In this document: positions 1-7,016 of the stretch, piece after piece
Numbering within the stretch: the first letter of the stretch is position 1
Layout of the letters: each line of letters starts with the position of its first letter
DNA from: Coraliomargarita sp. CAG:312
GTDB lineage: Bacteria > Verrucomicrobiota > Verrucomicrobiia > Opitutales > Intestinicryptomonadaceae
Length of the DNA: 7,513 nucleotides
Assembly: GCA_000438015.1 (NCBI GenBank)
Contig: FR901619.1
Coordinates: 1 to 7,513, forward strand
Reading direction: 5' to 3'
Translations under genes and position numbers: made by a program
Notes under the pieces: generated by a model
Seen by the model: only the letters and a program-made list of their open reading frames with translations
Told to the model about the DNA's origin: nothing
Database searches by the model: none

Positions 1-25
1 ACAGTCTAAAAGCTTTTTCGGATTG

Positions 26-2533
26 TTAAGATGCTGTTATGTGCCATATGTCTCTGGCGTACTCGCGGATGGTGCGGTCGGACGAGAATTTTCCGATTCG
101 CGCAGTATTTAGTATTGCCATCTTTGCCCAGCGGCGCTTGTCGCGGAACGCTTTGTCCACATCGGCTTGGGCGTCGCAATAAGACTGGTAATCGGCGCAT
201 ACCAAGAACGGGTCACCCCAATCGAGAATTGACTTGCGCAACGGCATAAAGGCGTTGGGATTGCTCGCCATAAAATAGTCTGAAACAAGCCAATCCAGAA
301 CGTACTTCAGCCTCGGATTTTTTGCGTAATAATCCCAAGGATTGTAGCCGCGCCCCTTCAATTGTTGAACTTCCTGCACATCCAACCCGAATATGAATAT
401 GTTGTCGTCCCCTACACATTCCTTTATTTCGACATTCGCTCCGTCGAGGGTTCCAATTGTGACGGCTCCGTTTAGGGCGAGTTTCATATTTCCAGTTCCG
501 GAAGCCTCTTTTCCCGCAGTTGAAATCTGCTCAGACAAATCTGCGGCGGGAATAATGTTCATGGCAAGTGAAACGCTGTAATTGGGAATAAATACGACCT
601 TTATTTTGTCGTTTATGCGTTTGTCGTTATTTATTCTTTCACCTATTTTGTTTATGGCGTAAATTATATTTTTAGCTATGTCGTAGCCTGGAGCAGCCTT
701 TGCTCCGAATATAAATACGCGCGGAGCTATGTCCATATCCGGATTGTGAAGGAGGTCTCTGTATAGGGTTAGAATATGCAGCAAGTTCAAGTGCTGGCGC
801 TTGTACTCGTGCAAGCGCTTGATTTGGACGTCGAACATCGCCTCAGGGTTGACTGTTATGCCGCACTTTTGTTTTATAATTTCCGCCATGCGCTTTTTAT
901 TTTCAAGCTTTACGGACATAAAAGCGTCTTGGAAACCTGTGTCGTCGGCATATTTTTCAAGACCTTTGAGCATGTCTAAATCCTTTACCCAGCATTTTCC
1001 GCCTATCTTAGAGTCGATGAGCGTTGAAAGCCCCTCGTTGCAAACTTTAAGCCAACGGCGCGGAGTCACGCCGTTTGTCTTGTTGTTGAATTTCTCGGGG
1101 AAAACGGAATTGAACTCCTTTAATACGCTGGATTTCAAAAGATCTGTATGCAAAGCCGCCACGCCGTTGACGCTAAAGCTGCCGACAACCGCAAGATAAG
1201 CCATGCGGACCATTTTTGGAGAACCTTCTTCTATAATAGAGAGAGCCTCAAGCTTATGCGGATCGTTCGGGAACATTTCCTCTACTTTCCTGAGCCATCT
1301 TGCGTTAATTTCGTAAATAATCTGCAGATGGCGCGGCAATATCTTCTCGAAGAACTTTACAGACCACTTCTCGAGAGCTTCGGGCAAGAGAGTGTGGTTC
1401 GTGTACGCGAATATTTTCTCGCACATTGCCCATGCGTCGTCCCAAGGCAAACCGTGCGTATCCATCAATAAGCGCATAAGTTCGGGAATGGCGATAGCCG
1501 GATGGGTGTCGTTTAGCTGGATTACGACTTTGTCGACGAACTGTGACCAGTCATCGTGCTCGTCGCGATAGCGGCGTATTATATCTTGCAGCGAGCACGA
1601 TACAAAGAAGTATTGTTGTATCAGGCGCAAGATTTTCCCGTTCTCGGTCTTGTCGTTCGGATATAGAACCTTTGAAACAGTTTCTCCCATAGCTTTTTCA
1701 TGGACGGCTTGTGCGTATCCGCCTTCGTTAAAGGCGTTAAGGTCGAATTCGTTGGACGCCCTAGATTCCCATAGGCGTAGGAAGTTTACTGTTTCGGCGC
1801 CGTATCCAACAACCGGAATATCCCACGGAACACCGAGTATTTCGCCCTTGGGCTTCCAAAGCGGAACCCAGTCGCCTTTGTCGTTTATTGTGCTCTCGAC
1901 AATCCCGCCGGTAGGGACTCTAACGGTATGCTCCGGCCTGACTATCTCCCACGGAGATCCGTAGCGCAGCCAATTGTCGGGCGACTCAACCTGTTTGCCG
2001 TCTTCAAAACTCTGCGTAAATAGCCCAAACTCGTATCTAATTCCGTATCCCACCGCCGGATAGTTCAAAGTTGCGAGGGAATCTTGAAAACAAGCTGCCA
2101 GCCTTCCAAGGCCGCCGTTGCCCAAGCCCATATCGACTTCCGCGTCGAGAATCGCGTTATAATCCAATCCAAGCTGGCGCAATGCTTCTTTTGTCGGCTC
2201 CATTAGATTTGCGTTTATGAGAGTGTCGGCGGTGAGCCTTCCGACGAGATATTCCAAAGAAAGATAGTAAACCCTGCGGACATCGTTTGAGTGTTGGCGG
2301 TTCATTGTGCCAATAAACCGGCGCATAATATGGTCGCGTATAGCCAAAGCCGTGGCGACCCACCAGTCGCGCACAGTTGCTGCCGTGCGTGCGCGGGCGA
2401 GCGAACACTCCAAGTGCCACAGTATGGCCTGTTTCATTCCCTCGGCAGTTTCGCTCACGAAAAAAGGACACGAATTCGCGTCTCTAAAAATAATTTCGTC
2501 TTGTTTGTAGATGTTTTTTTTCTGTTTAGCCAT
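26..2533 (-). CDS. glgP: Glycogen/alpha-glucan phosphorylase
   Basis: Cytoplasmic PLP enzyme that splits terminal alpha-1,4-glucosyl units from glycogen or maltodextrin with phosphate, giving glucose-1-phosphate. The 835-residue length is typical of GT35 phosphorylases. Visible family landmarks in order are NGGLGRLAACFQDSLATL (139-156), NDTHPAIAIPELMR (341-354), KTNGVTPRRW (485-494), IKRLHEYKRQ (571-580) and the PLP site EASGTGNMK (676-684), where K684 should carry the Schiff base. The N-terminus does not show the Ser14 phosphorylation segment of animal phosphorylases, so control by phosphorylation there is unlikely. The start is the ATG after which the conserved N-terminal region follows directly. 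The gene appears to be its own transcription unit, since a hairpin lies between it and glpF. Glycogen versus maltodextrin preference cannot be read from sequence alone, so malP remains an alternative name. The reading frame is intact. Confidence 0.96.
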   Translation of the reverse strand: MAKQKKNIYKQDEIIFRDANSCPFFVSETAEGMKQAILWHLECSLARARTAATVRDWWVATALAIRDHIMRRFIGTMNRQHSNDVRRVYYLSLEYLVGRLTADTLINANLMEPTKEALRQLGLDYNAILDAEVDMGLGNGGLGRLAACFQDSLATLNYPAVGYGIRYEFGLFTQSFEDGKQVESPDNWLRYGSPWEIVRPEHTVRVPTGGIVESTINDKGDWVPLWKPKGEILGVPWDIPVVGYGAETVNFLRLWESRASNEFDLNAFNEGGYAQAVHEKAMGETVSKVLYPNDKTENGKILRLIQQYFFVSCSLQDIIRRYRDEHDDWSQFVDKVVIQLNDTHPAIAIPELMRLLMDTHGLPWDDAWAMCEKIFAYTNHTLLPEALEKWSVKFFEKILPRHLQIIYEINARWLRKVEEMFPNDPHKLEALSIIEEGSPKMVRMAYLAVVGSFSVNGVAALHTDLLKSSVLKEFNSVFPEKFNNKTNGVTPRRWLKVCNEGLSTLIDSKIGGKCWVKDLDMLKGLEKYADDTGFQDAFMSVKLENKKRMAEIIKQKCGITVNPEAMFDVQIKRLHEYKRQHLNLLHILTLYRDLLHNPDMDIAPRVFIFGAKAAPGYDIAKNIIYAINKIGERINNDKRINDKIKVVFIPNYSVSLAMNIIPAADLSEQISTAGKEASGTGNMKLALNGAVTIGTLDGANVEIKECVGDDNIFIFGLDVQEVQQLKGRGYNPWDYYAKNPRLKYVLDWLVSDYFMASNPNAFMPLRKSILDWGDPFLVCADYQSYCDAQADVDKAFRDKRRWAKMAILNTARIGKFSSDRTIREYARDIWHITAS

Positions 2534-2550
2534 AAATTTAAAATAAAAAA

Positions 2551-2558
2551 CTCCTTTG
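2551..2558 (-). promoter_or_regulatory. Shine-Dalgarno-like CAAAGGAG at unusual distance from glgP start
   Basis: On the minus strand CAAAGGAG lies upstream of the glgP ATG, but 17 nt of almost pure A/T separate it from the start codon instead of the usual 5-9. It is the only strong anti-SD match in front of any gene in the window. It could be a chance match: the promoter candidate at 2559-2587 would place the transcript start at or inside it. Confidence 0.25.
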
Positions 2559-2587
2559 AATGTATTTGCCTTTGAAATGCTTTACAA
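2559..2587 (-). promoter_or_regulatory. Candidate sigma-70-type promoter of glgP
   Basis: Reading the minus strand, TTGTAA (2582-2587) and TACATT (2559-2564) are separated by 17 bp, each matching the -35/-10 consensus at 4 of 6 positions. Transcription would start near 2552, leaving a leader of about 20 nt. The same TTGTAA hexamer is the -35 candidate of glpD. The spacer contains GGCAAA, which also occurs in the glpK/glpD control region. No other candidate in 2534-2812 looked better, but the match is moderate. Confidence 0.35.
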
Positions 2588-2628
2588 TCTTTTTTTAGCG
2601 GAGTAAGACCGAGCCTTGCAGGATTGGA

Positions 2629-2684
2629 TAAAAACAATCAATAATGGTCGCCCATTGCTAAAAAGAATAAACCCGGGGCGACCA
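2629..2684 (-). terminator. Possible terminator of the glpK-glpF unit
   Basis: A perfect 9-bp inverted repeat, TGGTCGCCC (2645-2653) and GGGCGACCA (2676-2684), is separated by 22 nt. On the minus strand it is followed by a T-rich run (TTATTGATTGTTTTTA), as expected of an intrinsic terminator for transcripts coming from glpF. Weak points are the long loop and the position about 130 nt beyond the glpF stop. An operator upstream of glgP is an alternative reading. The rest of the gap (2685-2812) shows no gene or clear signal. Confidence 0.4.
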
Positions 2685-2812
2685 ACCTTGCTATGCTTTC
2701 TTTTTTAGAATCCAAGCTGCGGTATTTTGAGCGGAGTTTCGCCCAATCAATAAATGTTGCGCGCGCTAAAACTCAAACCCGTCCACGCCCGCTGGGCCGC
2801 TCTCCCCGCGCC

Positions 2813-3529
2813 CTAGGAATTCCAAGGTATCCAACGATAGAGCGCCACGGCCAAATAAGCGCCAACAATCGGGGCCGCTATCGGTATCCAGGCGTATTTC
2901 CAGTTTGAATCGCGCTTGCCTTTTATAGGCATCAAGGCATGCGCCAAACGCGGTCCCAGGTCGCGGGCGGGATTTATGGCGTATCCGGTAAGCCCGCCGA
3001 GAGACATACCTATTGAAACTATAATTGCAAATACGAAAAATTTGTCTATTCCGCCGCCCAAGCCATCGACGTTCCCTATTCCCATAATGGCGAAAACCAG
3101 CACGAAAGTGCCGACCAATTCGCTTAGAAAATTCAACGCCGTATTCGGCACCGACGGGCGGGTCGCAAAGACGCCGAGTTTTGAGTCTTTATTTTCTTCT
3201 GCGTCCAAATGCCCTTTAAAAAGTATATAAACCAGAACCCCTCCTATAAAAGCGCCCAGAAGCTGCCCCGACAAATAATACGGAACACTGCCCCAAGGCG
3301 TTTGCCCGTCTGCGGCAAAAGCCAATGTTATTGCCGGATTAAGGTGCGCACCCGAAGATTTCCCGAATATGAACGCAGGCAGAAGAACCGCCAATCCCCA
3401 TCCGAAGGTTATCTGCACCGTCCCGCCGCCCTTCATAGCGGACTTTTCCAAAACTACATTTGCCACCACTCCGCAGCCAAGAAGAATAAGGAGAGCTGTA
3501 CCGACCAATTCAGATATGAATATCAACAT
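2813..3529 (-). CDS. glpF: Glycerol uptake facilitator (aquaglyceroporin)
   Basis: Inner-membrane channel of the MIP family that lets glycerol diffuse into the cell, where GlpK traps it. The 238-residue protein is almost wholly hydrophobic, with the six-helix, two-half-helix layout of the family. The first NPA box is at 64-66 (GAHLNPAIT) and the second at 186-188, within NPARDLGPR. The Asp after NPAR (D190) marks the glycerol-conducting branch rather than pure water channels. By spacing, the selectivity filter is W44, Y183 and R189; E. coli GlpF has W48, F200 and R206, so Phe is replaced by Tyr. The short loop at 108-120 is rich in charged residues. It follows glpK by 36 bp on the same strand and is very likely co-transcribed with it, the reverse of the E. 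coli glpF-glpK order. The start is the first ATG; an in-frame ATG 21 nt upstream runs into TAG. No Shine-Dalgarno sequence is visible. Confidence 0.95.
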   Translation of the reverse strand: MLIFISELVGTALLILLGCGVVANVVLEKSAMKGGGTVQITFGWGLAVLLPAFIFGKSSGAHLNPAITLAFAADGQTPWGSVPYYLSGQLLGAFIGGVLVYILFKGHLDAEENKDSKLGVFATRPSVPNTALNFLSELVGTFVLVFAIMGIGNVDGLGGGIDKFFVFAIIVSIGMSLGGLTGYAINPARDLGPRLAHALMPIKGKRDSNWKYAWIPIAAPIVGAYLAVALYRWIPWNS

Positions 3530-3565
3530 GACAATCTACGAGTTTTTCATCAATTACAAAACAGT

Positions 3566-5062
3566 TTATTCTTCTTTCGCCCAACCCAGCGAATACCTAA
3601 CAGCTTTATTCCATCCTTTTATCAAGTCTCTGCGCTCCGCTTCCGGCATCTGCGGGACAAAAATCTTGTCTATGCGCCAATTTTTGACGACCTCATCCCT
3701 GCTCTCCCAGTAGCCTACGGCAAGCCCGGCCAAATAAGCGGCGCCCAAAGCGGTAGTTTCAACGCACATAGGGCGCTTCACGGGGGCGTCGATAATGTCG
3801 GACTGGAACTGCATAAGAAAATTGTTTGAGCTGGCGCCACCGTCAACTTTCAATGCTCGAAGCTTTATTCCGGAATCGGCCTCCATAGCCGACAACACAT
3901 CGTTCACCTGAAAAGCCAAAGACTCTAAGGTCGCACGAATCACATGGTATTTGTTGACGCCGCGCGTAAGCCCGAGAATCGCACCCCTTGCATACTGGTC
4001 CCAATGGGGCGCGCCCAACCCGGTAAACGCAGGAACAACATAGCAGCCGTTTGTGTCTGGAACTTTTGTCGCCATATATTCCGAATCCGGAGACTCCTCA
4101 AGAATTTTCATTTCGTCACGCAGCCATTGTATTGCCGCTCCCGCCACAAAAATAGACCCCTCCAAGGCGTAGGAAACTTTCCCGTCCGCCCCCCAAGCGA
4201 TTGTGGTGACAAGGCCGTTTTTTGAAAAAACCGGTTTCTCCCCTGTATTCATGAGGAGAAAACACCCCGTTCCGTACGTGTTTTTCGCCTCTCCTGCGCC
4301 GAAGCACGTTTGCCCGAAAAGCGCGGCTTGCTGGTCGCCCGCAGCCCCAGATATCCTTATCCCACCGCCTAGAAAACGCGGAGCGGTTTCTCCGTAAATG
4401 CAGCTCGACGGCTTTACCTCCGGCAGCATGGAACGCGGAATTTCAAGCATCTTAAGGATTTCCTCGTCCCACTCAAGCGTGTTTATGTTAAAGAGCATCG
4501 TGCGCGAGGCGTTAGAGTAGTCCGTGACATGGACCGCCCCACCGGTGAGTTTCCATATGAGCCAAGTTTCGACAGTGCCGAAAAGCAGCCGCCCTTCCTC
4601 TGCCTTTTTGCGCGCCCCCTCCACATTGTCTAGAATCCATTTTATTTTAGTGGCCGAGAAATACGCATCCAAAACCAGGCCAGTCTTTTGCTTGAAGAAA
4701 TCCGCATACCCTCCTTCCCGCAAAGAATCGCAATATTCCGAAGTCCGGCGGCATTGCCATACTATGGCGTTATATACGGGTTCTCCCGTTTCTTTATCCC
4801 ACACGACCGATGTCTCGCGCTGGTTTGTGATTCCTATCGCCGAAATATCCGACGCCGACGCCCCTATTTTCGCCATCGCCTCAACCGCGACGCTCAGCTG
4901 CGTAGACCATATTTCGTTTGCATTATGCTCCACCCATCCAGCATGCGGGAAATACTGTTTAAATTCCTTTTGCGCCAGACTGCAAATGCGGCTTTGTTTG
5001 TCGAAAAGTATGCATCTGCAACTTGTTGTTCCGGCGTCGAGAGCCATTATATATTCTGCCAT
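3566..5062 (-). CDS. glpK: Glycerol kinase
   Basis: ATP-dependent FGGY-family kinase that converts glycerol to sn-glycerol-3-phosphate in the cytoplasm. The 498-residue length matches the family (E. coli about 502). Landmarks: nucleotide/phosphate loop DAGTTSCRCILFD (9-21), GITNQRET (77-84) with the glycerol-binding R82-E83 pair, LDAYFSATK (131-139) with Y134, GAAGDQQAALFGQ (239-251) with catalytic base D243, NTYGTGCF (261-268), KVDGGASSNNFLMQFQSDI (405-423) and ETTALGAAYLAG (435-446). The loop that carries the activating phosphohistidine in Enterococcus GlpK reads ETAPRFLGGG here, with no histidine, so HPr-type activation is not expected. It is first gene of a glpK-glpF unit, divergent from glpD. 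The promoter candidate at 5073-5102 would give a nearly leaderless mRNA. The reading frame is intact and the start is well supported by the immediate MALDAGTTS motif. Confidence 0.97.
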   Translation of the reverse strand: MAEYIMALDAGTTSCRCILFDKQSRICSLAQKEFKQYFPHAGWVEHNANEIWSTQLSVAVEAMAKIGASASDISAIGITNQRETSVVWDKETGEPVYNAIVWQCRRTSEYCDSLREGGYADFFKQKTGLVLDAYFSATKIKWILDNVEGARKKAEEGRLLFGTVETWLIWKLTGGAVHVTDYSNASRTMLFNINTLEWDEEILKMLEIPRSMLPEVKPSSCIYGETAPRFLGGGIRISGAAGDQQAALFGQTCFGAGEAKNTYGTGCFLLMNTGEKPVFSKNGLVTTIAWGADGKVSYALEGSIFVAGAAIQWLRDEMKILEESPDSEYMATKVPDTNGCYVVPAFTGLGAPHWDQYARGAILGLTRGVNKYHVIRATLESLAFQVNDVLSAMEADSGIKLRALKVDGGASSNNFLMQFQSDIIDAPVKRPMCVETTALGAAYLAGLAVGYWESRDEVVKNWRIDKIFVPQMPEAERRDLIKGWNKAVRYSLGWAKEE

Positions 5063-5072
5063 AGATAAGTGG

Positions 5073-5102
5073 ATTTTATTGTTATTATGTTTTTATTGGC
5101 AA
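5073..5102 (-). promoter_or_regulatory. Candidate promoter of glpK-glpF
   Basis: On the minus strand TTGCCA (5097-5102) and TAAAAT (5073-5078) are spaced by 18 bp. Each matches its sigma-70 hexamer at 5 of 6 positions, the best promoter match in the window. Only 10 nt separate the -10 box from the glpK ATG, so transcription would begin about 3-5 nt before the start codon. The -35 box overlaps the left arm of the inverted repeat at 5095-5147, a natural position for repression. Confidence 0.5.
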
Positions 5103-5147
5103 GCAAATTAAATAAGGGCGGATATGTTCTTTACTTTTGCCTCCAAT
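5095..5147. repeat. Interrupted inverted repeat in the glpK/glpD divergent region
   Basis: ATTGGcaaGCAAA (5095-5107) is mirrored by TTTGCctCCAAT (5136-5147): two 5-bp blocks in each arm pair exactly, and 28 nt lie between the arms. The left arm covers the glpK -35 box. It may be an operator pair for a glycerol regulator, but arms this short can arise by chance in AT-rich DNA. Confidence 0.3.
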
Positions 5148-5184
5148 GTTGTTAAAAATACTTAAAACTTAGCCGGCAAATATA

Positions 5185-5212
5185 TTGTAAAATCTTTTGC
5201 GGCCGATAGTAT
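5185..5212 (+). promoter_or_regulatory. Candidate promoter of glpD
   Basis: TTGTAA (5185-5190) and TAGTAT (5207-5212) are 16 bp apart, each 4 of 6 to the sigma-70 consensus. The predicted transcript start near 5219 leaves about 16 nt before the ATG at 5235. It falls just before or at the palindrome CGATATCG (5219-5226), which could be an operator. No Shine-Dalgarno sequence precedes the ATG. Confidence 0.4.
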
Positions 5213-5234
5213 ATAAATCGATATCGTAAAAACT

Positions 5235-6828
5235 ATGGAACAAAAAAGAGAAGATTTACTGAAGGACGCCGCTTCAAAGGCGTGGGACATACTGGTAATA
5301 GGCGGCGGAGCCACCGGGCTGGGCGTGGCTGGCGACGCGGCCAACCGCGGGCTTCGACGCGGCCAACCGCGGGCTAAAAACCCTTTTGCTTGAACGCGAC
5401 GATTTTGCAAAAGCAACATCAAGCAGAAGCACTAAACTCGTGCACGGGGGCGTTCGATACCTTCAAAACGGCGATGTGCTTCTAGTCCGCGAAGCCTTAA
5501 AAGAACGCGGCAGAATGTTGCGCAACGCCCCGCATCTGGTTATGGATATGCGCTTTATAATAGGCGCGTACAGATGGTGGGAACGCGCGTTTTATACGAT
5601 AGGCCTAACTTTTTACGACCTATTGGCCGGCTCCCTGGGATTTGGGAAATCGCTTCCACTTTCAAAAAAGACCGTTCTTGAAGAAATTCCGATGATTGCG
5701 CACGACAAGCTGCGCGGCGGAATCGTCTACCACGACGGGCAGTTCGACGACTCCCGCATGGCTATAACTTTGGCGCTGTCGGCAATGGACGCCGGCGCCG
5801 TATGCCTAAACTATGTAAATGTAGAATCACTAATAAAGGACGGAGCGGGGAAAATATGCGGCGTGCGCGCGGACGATAAAATAGGCGGGGGAAAATTCGA
5901 CATAAGCGCAAAAACCGTAATAAACTGCACGGGCGTTTTCGTGGACGACATAATGAAAATGGACGCGCCGGAAAATTCGCGAAAAGTGCGCCCCAGCAGG
6001 GGAGTGCACCTAGTTGTCGACGCTTCGTTTCTAGGAGGAAAATCCGCTCTTATGATTCCCAAGACTACCGACGGCAGAGTCCTGTTCGGAGTTCCGTGGC
6101 ACGGCAAGGTCATTCTTGGCACAACCGACACTCCCGTTGACTCCGATACCCCGGAACCGCGCGCAAGCGACGAGGAAATAGGCTTTATCCTAGACCAAGC
6201 CGGACAATACCTGGCAAAAAAACCGACGCGCAAAGATGTACTATGCGTTTTCGCAGGGTTGCGCCCGCTTGCCGCGCCGACGCATTCGGACTCGAAAAAA
6301 ACAAAGGAAATCTCGCGGTCGCATAAAATCTATCGGGCAGAGTCCGGGCTTATTTCTATTACTGGCGGCAAGTGGACTACCTATCGCGCAATGGCCGAGG
6401 ATGTCTTAAATGCGGCAATAAAACAATCGGGATTATCCGCCAAACCCTGCTCCACCGCAAATCTCAAGCTGCACGGCTATCTTGAGAACACCGACCGCTC
6501 CGGATGGGACTACGTTTACGGCTCCGATATATTTAAGATTAACGAGATAATTTCAAAAGAACCCGGCGCCGGCGAACCGATACATCCCAAATATCCGTTC
6601 AAAGCCGCGCACGTTATATTCGCCGCGCGAAACGAGCTTGCGCAAACAGTCGAAGACGTCCTGGCAAGGCGCGTGCGAATGCTGTTCCTTGATGCGCGCG
6701 CCGCAATGGAAGCGGCACCGAAAGTCGCCGAGATTTTGGCAAGGGAACTTGGGCGGGATAAGAATTGGGAAAATGCCCAGATACAGGAGTTCAAGAATTT
6801 GGCTTCCGGATATATTTTAAACGATTAG
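5235..6828 (+). CDS. glpD: FAD-dependent glycerol-3-phosphate dehydrogenase, frame broken near the N-terminus
   Basis: Membrane-associated flavoenzyme that oxidises sn-glycerol-3-phosphate to dihydroxyacetone phosphate and passes electrons to quinone. From the ATG at 5235, the frame encodes a normal FAD-binding start with GGGATGLG (23-30), then shifts at a 21-bp direct repeat and ends at TGA 5391-5393 after 52 codons. The correct frame resumes downstream and is open to TAG at 6826-6828. Removing 22 nt gives an uninterrupted 523-residue protein (E. coli GlpD 501). It contains SSRSTKLVHGGVRYL (55-69), GLRPLAAP (334-341), GGKWTTYR (370-377) and a C-terminal DAO_C-type region (about 465-483). As printed, the intact 3' frame could only start at a TTG (5386), losing the dinucleotide-binding motif, so no functional enzyme is expected. 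The perfectly kept 3' part points to a recent event, a population variant or a sequence error. It is divergent from glpK, with which it shares a control region. Confidence 0.93.
5333..5375 (+). repeat. 21-bp direct repeat separated by one T, frameshifting glpD
   Basis: Positions 5333-5353 and 5355-5375 are identical, with one extra T at 5354, giving a period of 22. The repeat stops exactly at both ends: the bases before the copies are g and t, and the bases after are t and a. Each copy encodes DAANRGL of the first Rossmann helix and holds a small hairpin, CGCGG-CCAA-CCGCG. A 22-nt net insertion shifts the frame; a 21-nt one would not. Confidence 0.95.
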
Positions 6829-6835
6829 CCCCGCA

Positions 6836-6845
6836 TAAGCGCTTA
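6836..6845. repeat. 10-bp perfect palindrome after glpD
   Basis: TAAGCGCTTA lies 7 nt beyond the glpD stop codon. It is fully self-complementary and therefore too tight to form a normal RNA hairpin. A protein-binding site or chance are both possible; no function is assigned. Confidence 0.3.
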
Positions 6846-6915
6846 GGCATGCCCAAACTTTTCGCGGCAGCGGAAGGAATCAACAGAAATGCGCTTTGCT
6901 TTCTAAAACAAGCCT

Positions 6916-6959
6916 GGCGCCCGCCCTCAAAAGGAGGGCGCCCGCCCTCAAAAGGAGGG
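6916..6959 (+). repeat. Tandem duplication, 21-bp unit, in the glpD-mgtE gap
   Basis: Two perfect copies, 6916-6936 and 6937-6957, adjoin without a spacer, and the match runs 2 bp further. Each starts GGCGCCCGCCCTC and continues AAAAGGAG. The unit is the left arm plus loop of the GC-rich hairpin at 6937-6966, so the duplication lets two alternative hairpins form: 7-bp CGCCCTC/GAGGGCG in the first copy, or the longer one in the second. Confidence 0.9.
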
Positions 6960-6975
6960 GGGCGCCAATCTTTAT
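6937..6975 (+). terminator. GC-rich hairpin, likely glpD terminator
   Basis: GGCGCCCGCCCTC (6937-6949) pairs with GAGGGGGGCGCC (6955-6966) as a 12-bp stem with one bulged G and loop AAAAG. It is followed by AATCTTTAT. The stem is very strong, but the T-tract is poor, so it may terminate weakly or mainly protect the glpD mRNA 3' end. It lies about 110 nt beyond the glpD stop and about 100 nt before mgtE, fitting a boundary between two transcription units. Confidence 0.5.
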
Positions 6976-7002
6976 AGCATCCAGCAAAAAAATAAAAATT
7001 TC

Positions 7003-7016
7003 TTTCGCGTACGAAA
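7003..7016. promoter_or_regulatory. Small stem-loop / inverted repeat upstream of mgtE
   Basis: TTTCG and CGAAA flank a 4-nt CGTA centre, 54 nt before the mgtE start codon. It could be a weak operator or a leader hairpin. No convincing -35/-10 pair was found in 6967-7069, so the mgtE promoter is unassigned. Confidence 0.2.

Noticed and set aside
8..17. AAAAGCTTTT palindrome just downstream of the glgP stop
   Set aside because: A 10-bp fully self-complementary word cannot form a stable hairpin, and the sequence needed to judge a terminator lies outside the window.
2640..2690. tRNA-like or small RNA structure
   Set aside because: Only one stem (9 bp) is present, with no cloverleaf arms, no T-loop motif and no CCA context. 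It is better read as a possible terminator.
4524..5111. A long open frame of 195 codons on the plus strand, opposite glpK
   Set aside because: It lies antisense to a well-conserved gene, resembles no family I know and is low-complexity in places. Other long antisense frames (for example 3209-3829 and 801-1199) are the same kind of shadow.
5124..5129. ATGTTC, resembling half of a GlpR operator
   Set aside because: No matching inverted GAACAT half-site lies at the right distance, and a single hexamer is expected by chance.
5376..5393. Programmed ribosomal frameshift rescuing glpD
   Set aside because: The needed shift is +1 (or -2). The T AAA AAC sequence would favour -1, and GCT TGA is only loosely like the prfB site, without an SD-like stimulator. 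A shift at the TGA would also leave a 12-residue nonsense segment in place of the KTLLL strand. The exact repeat explains the break more simply.
6916..6959. Two-copy repeat as a CRISPR or REP element
   Set aside because: The copies adjoin with no spacer, there are only two, and no cas genes are present. The unit is explained as a duplicated hairpin arm.
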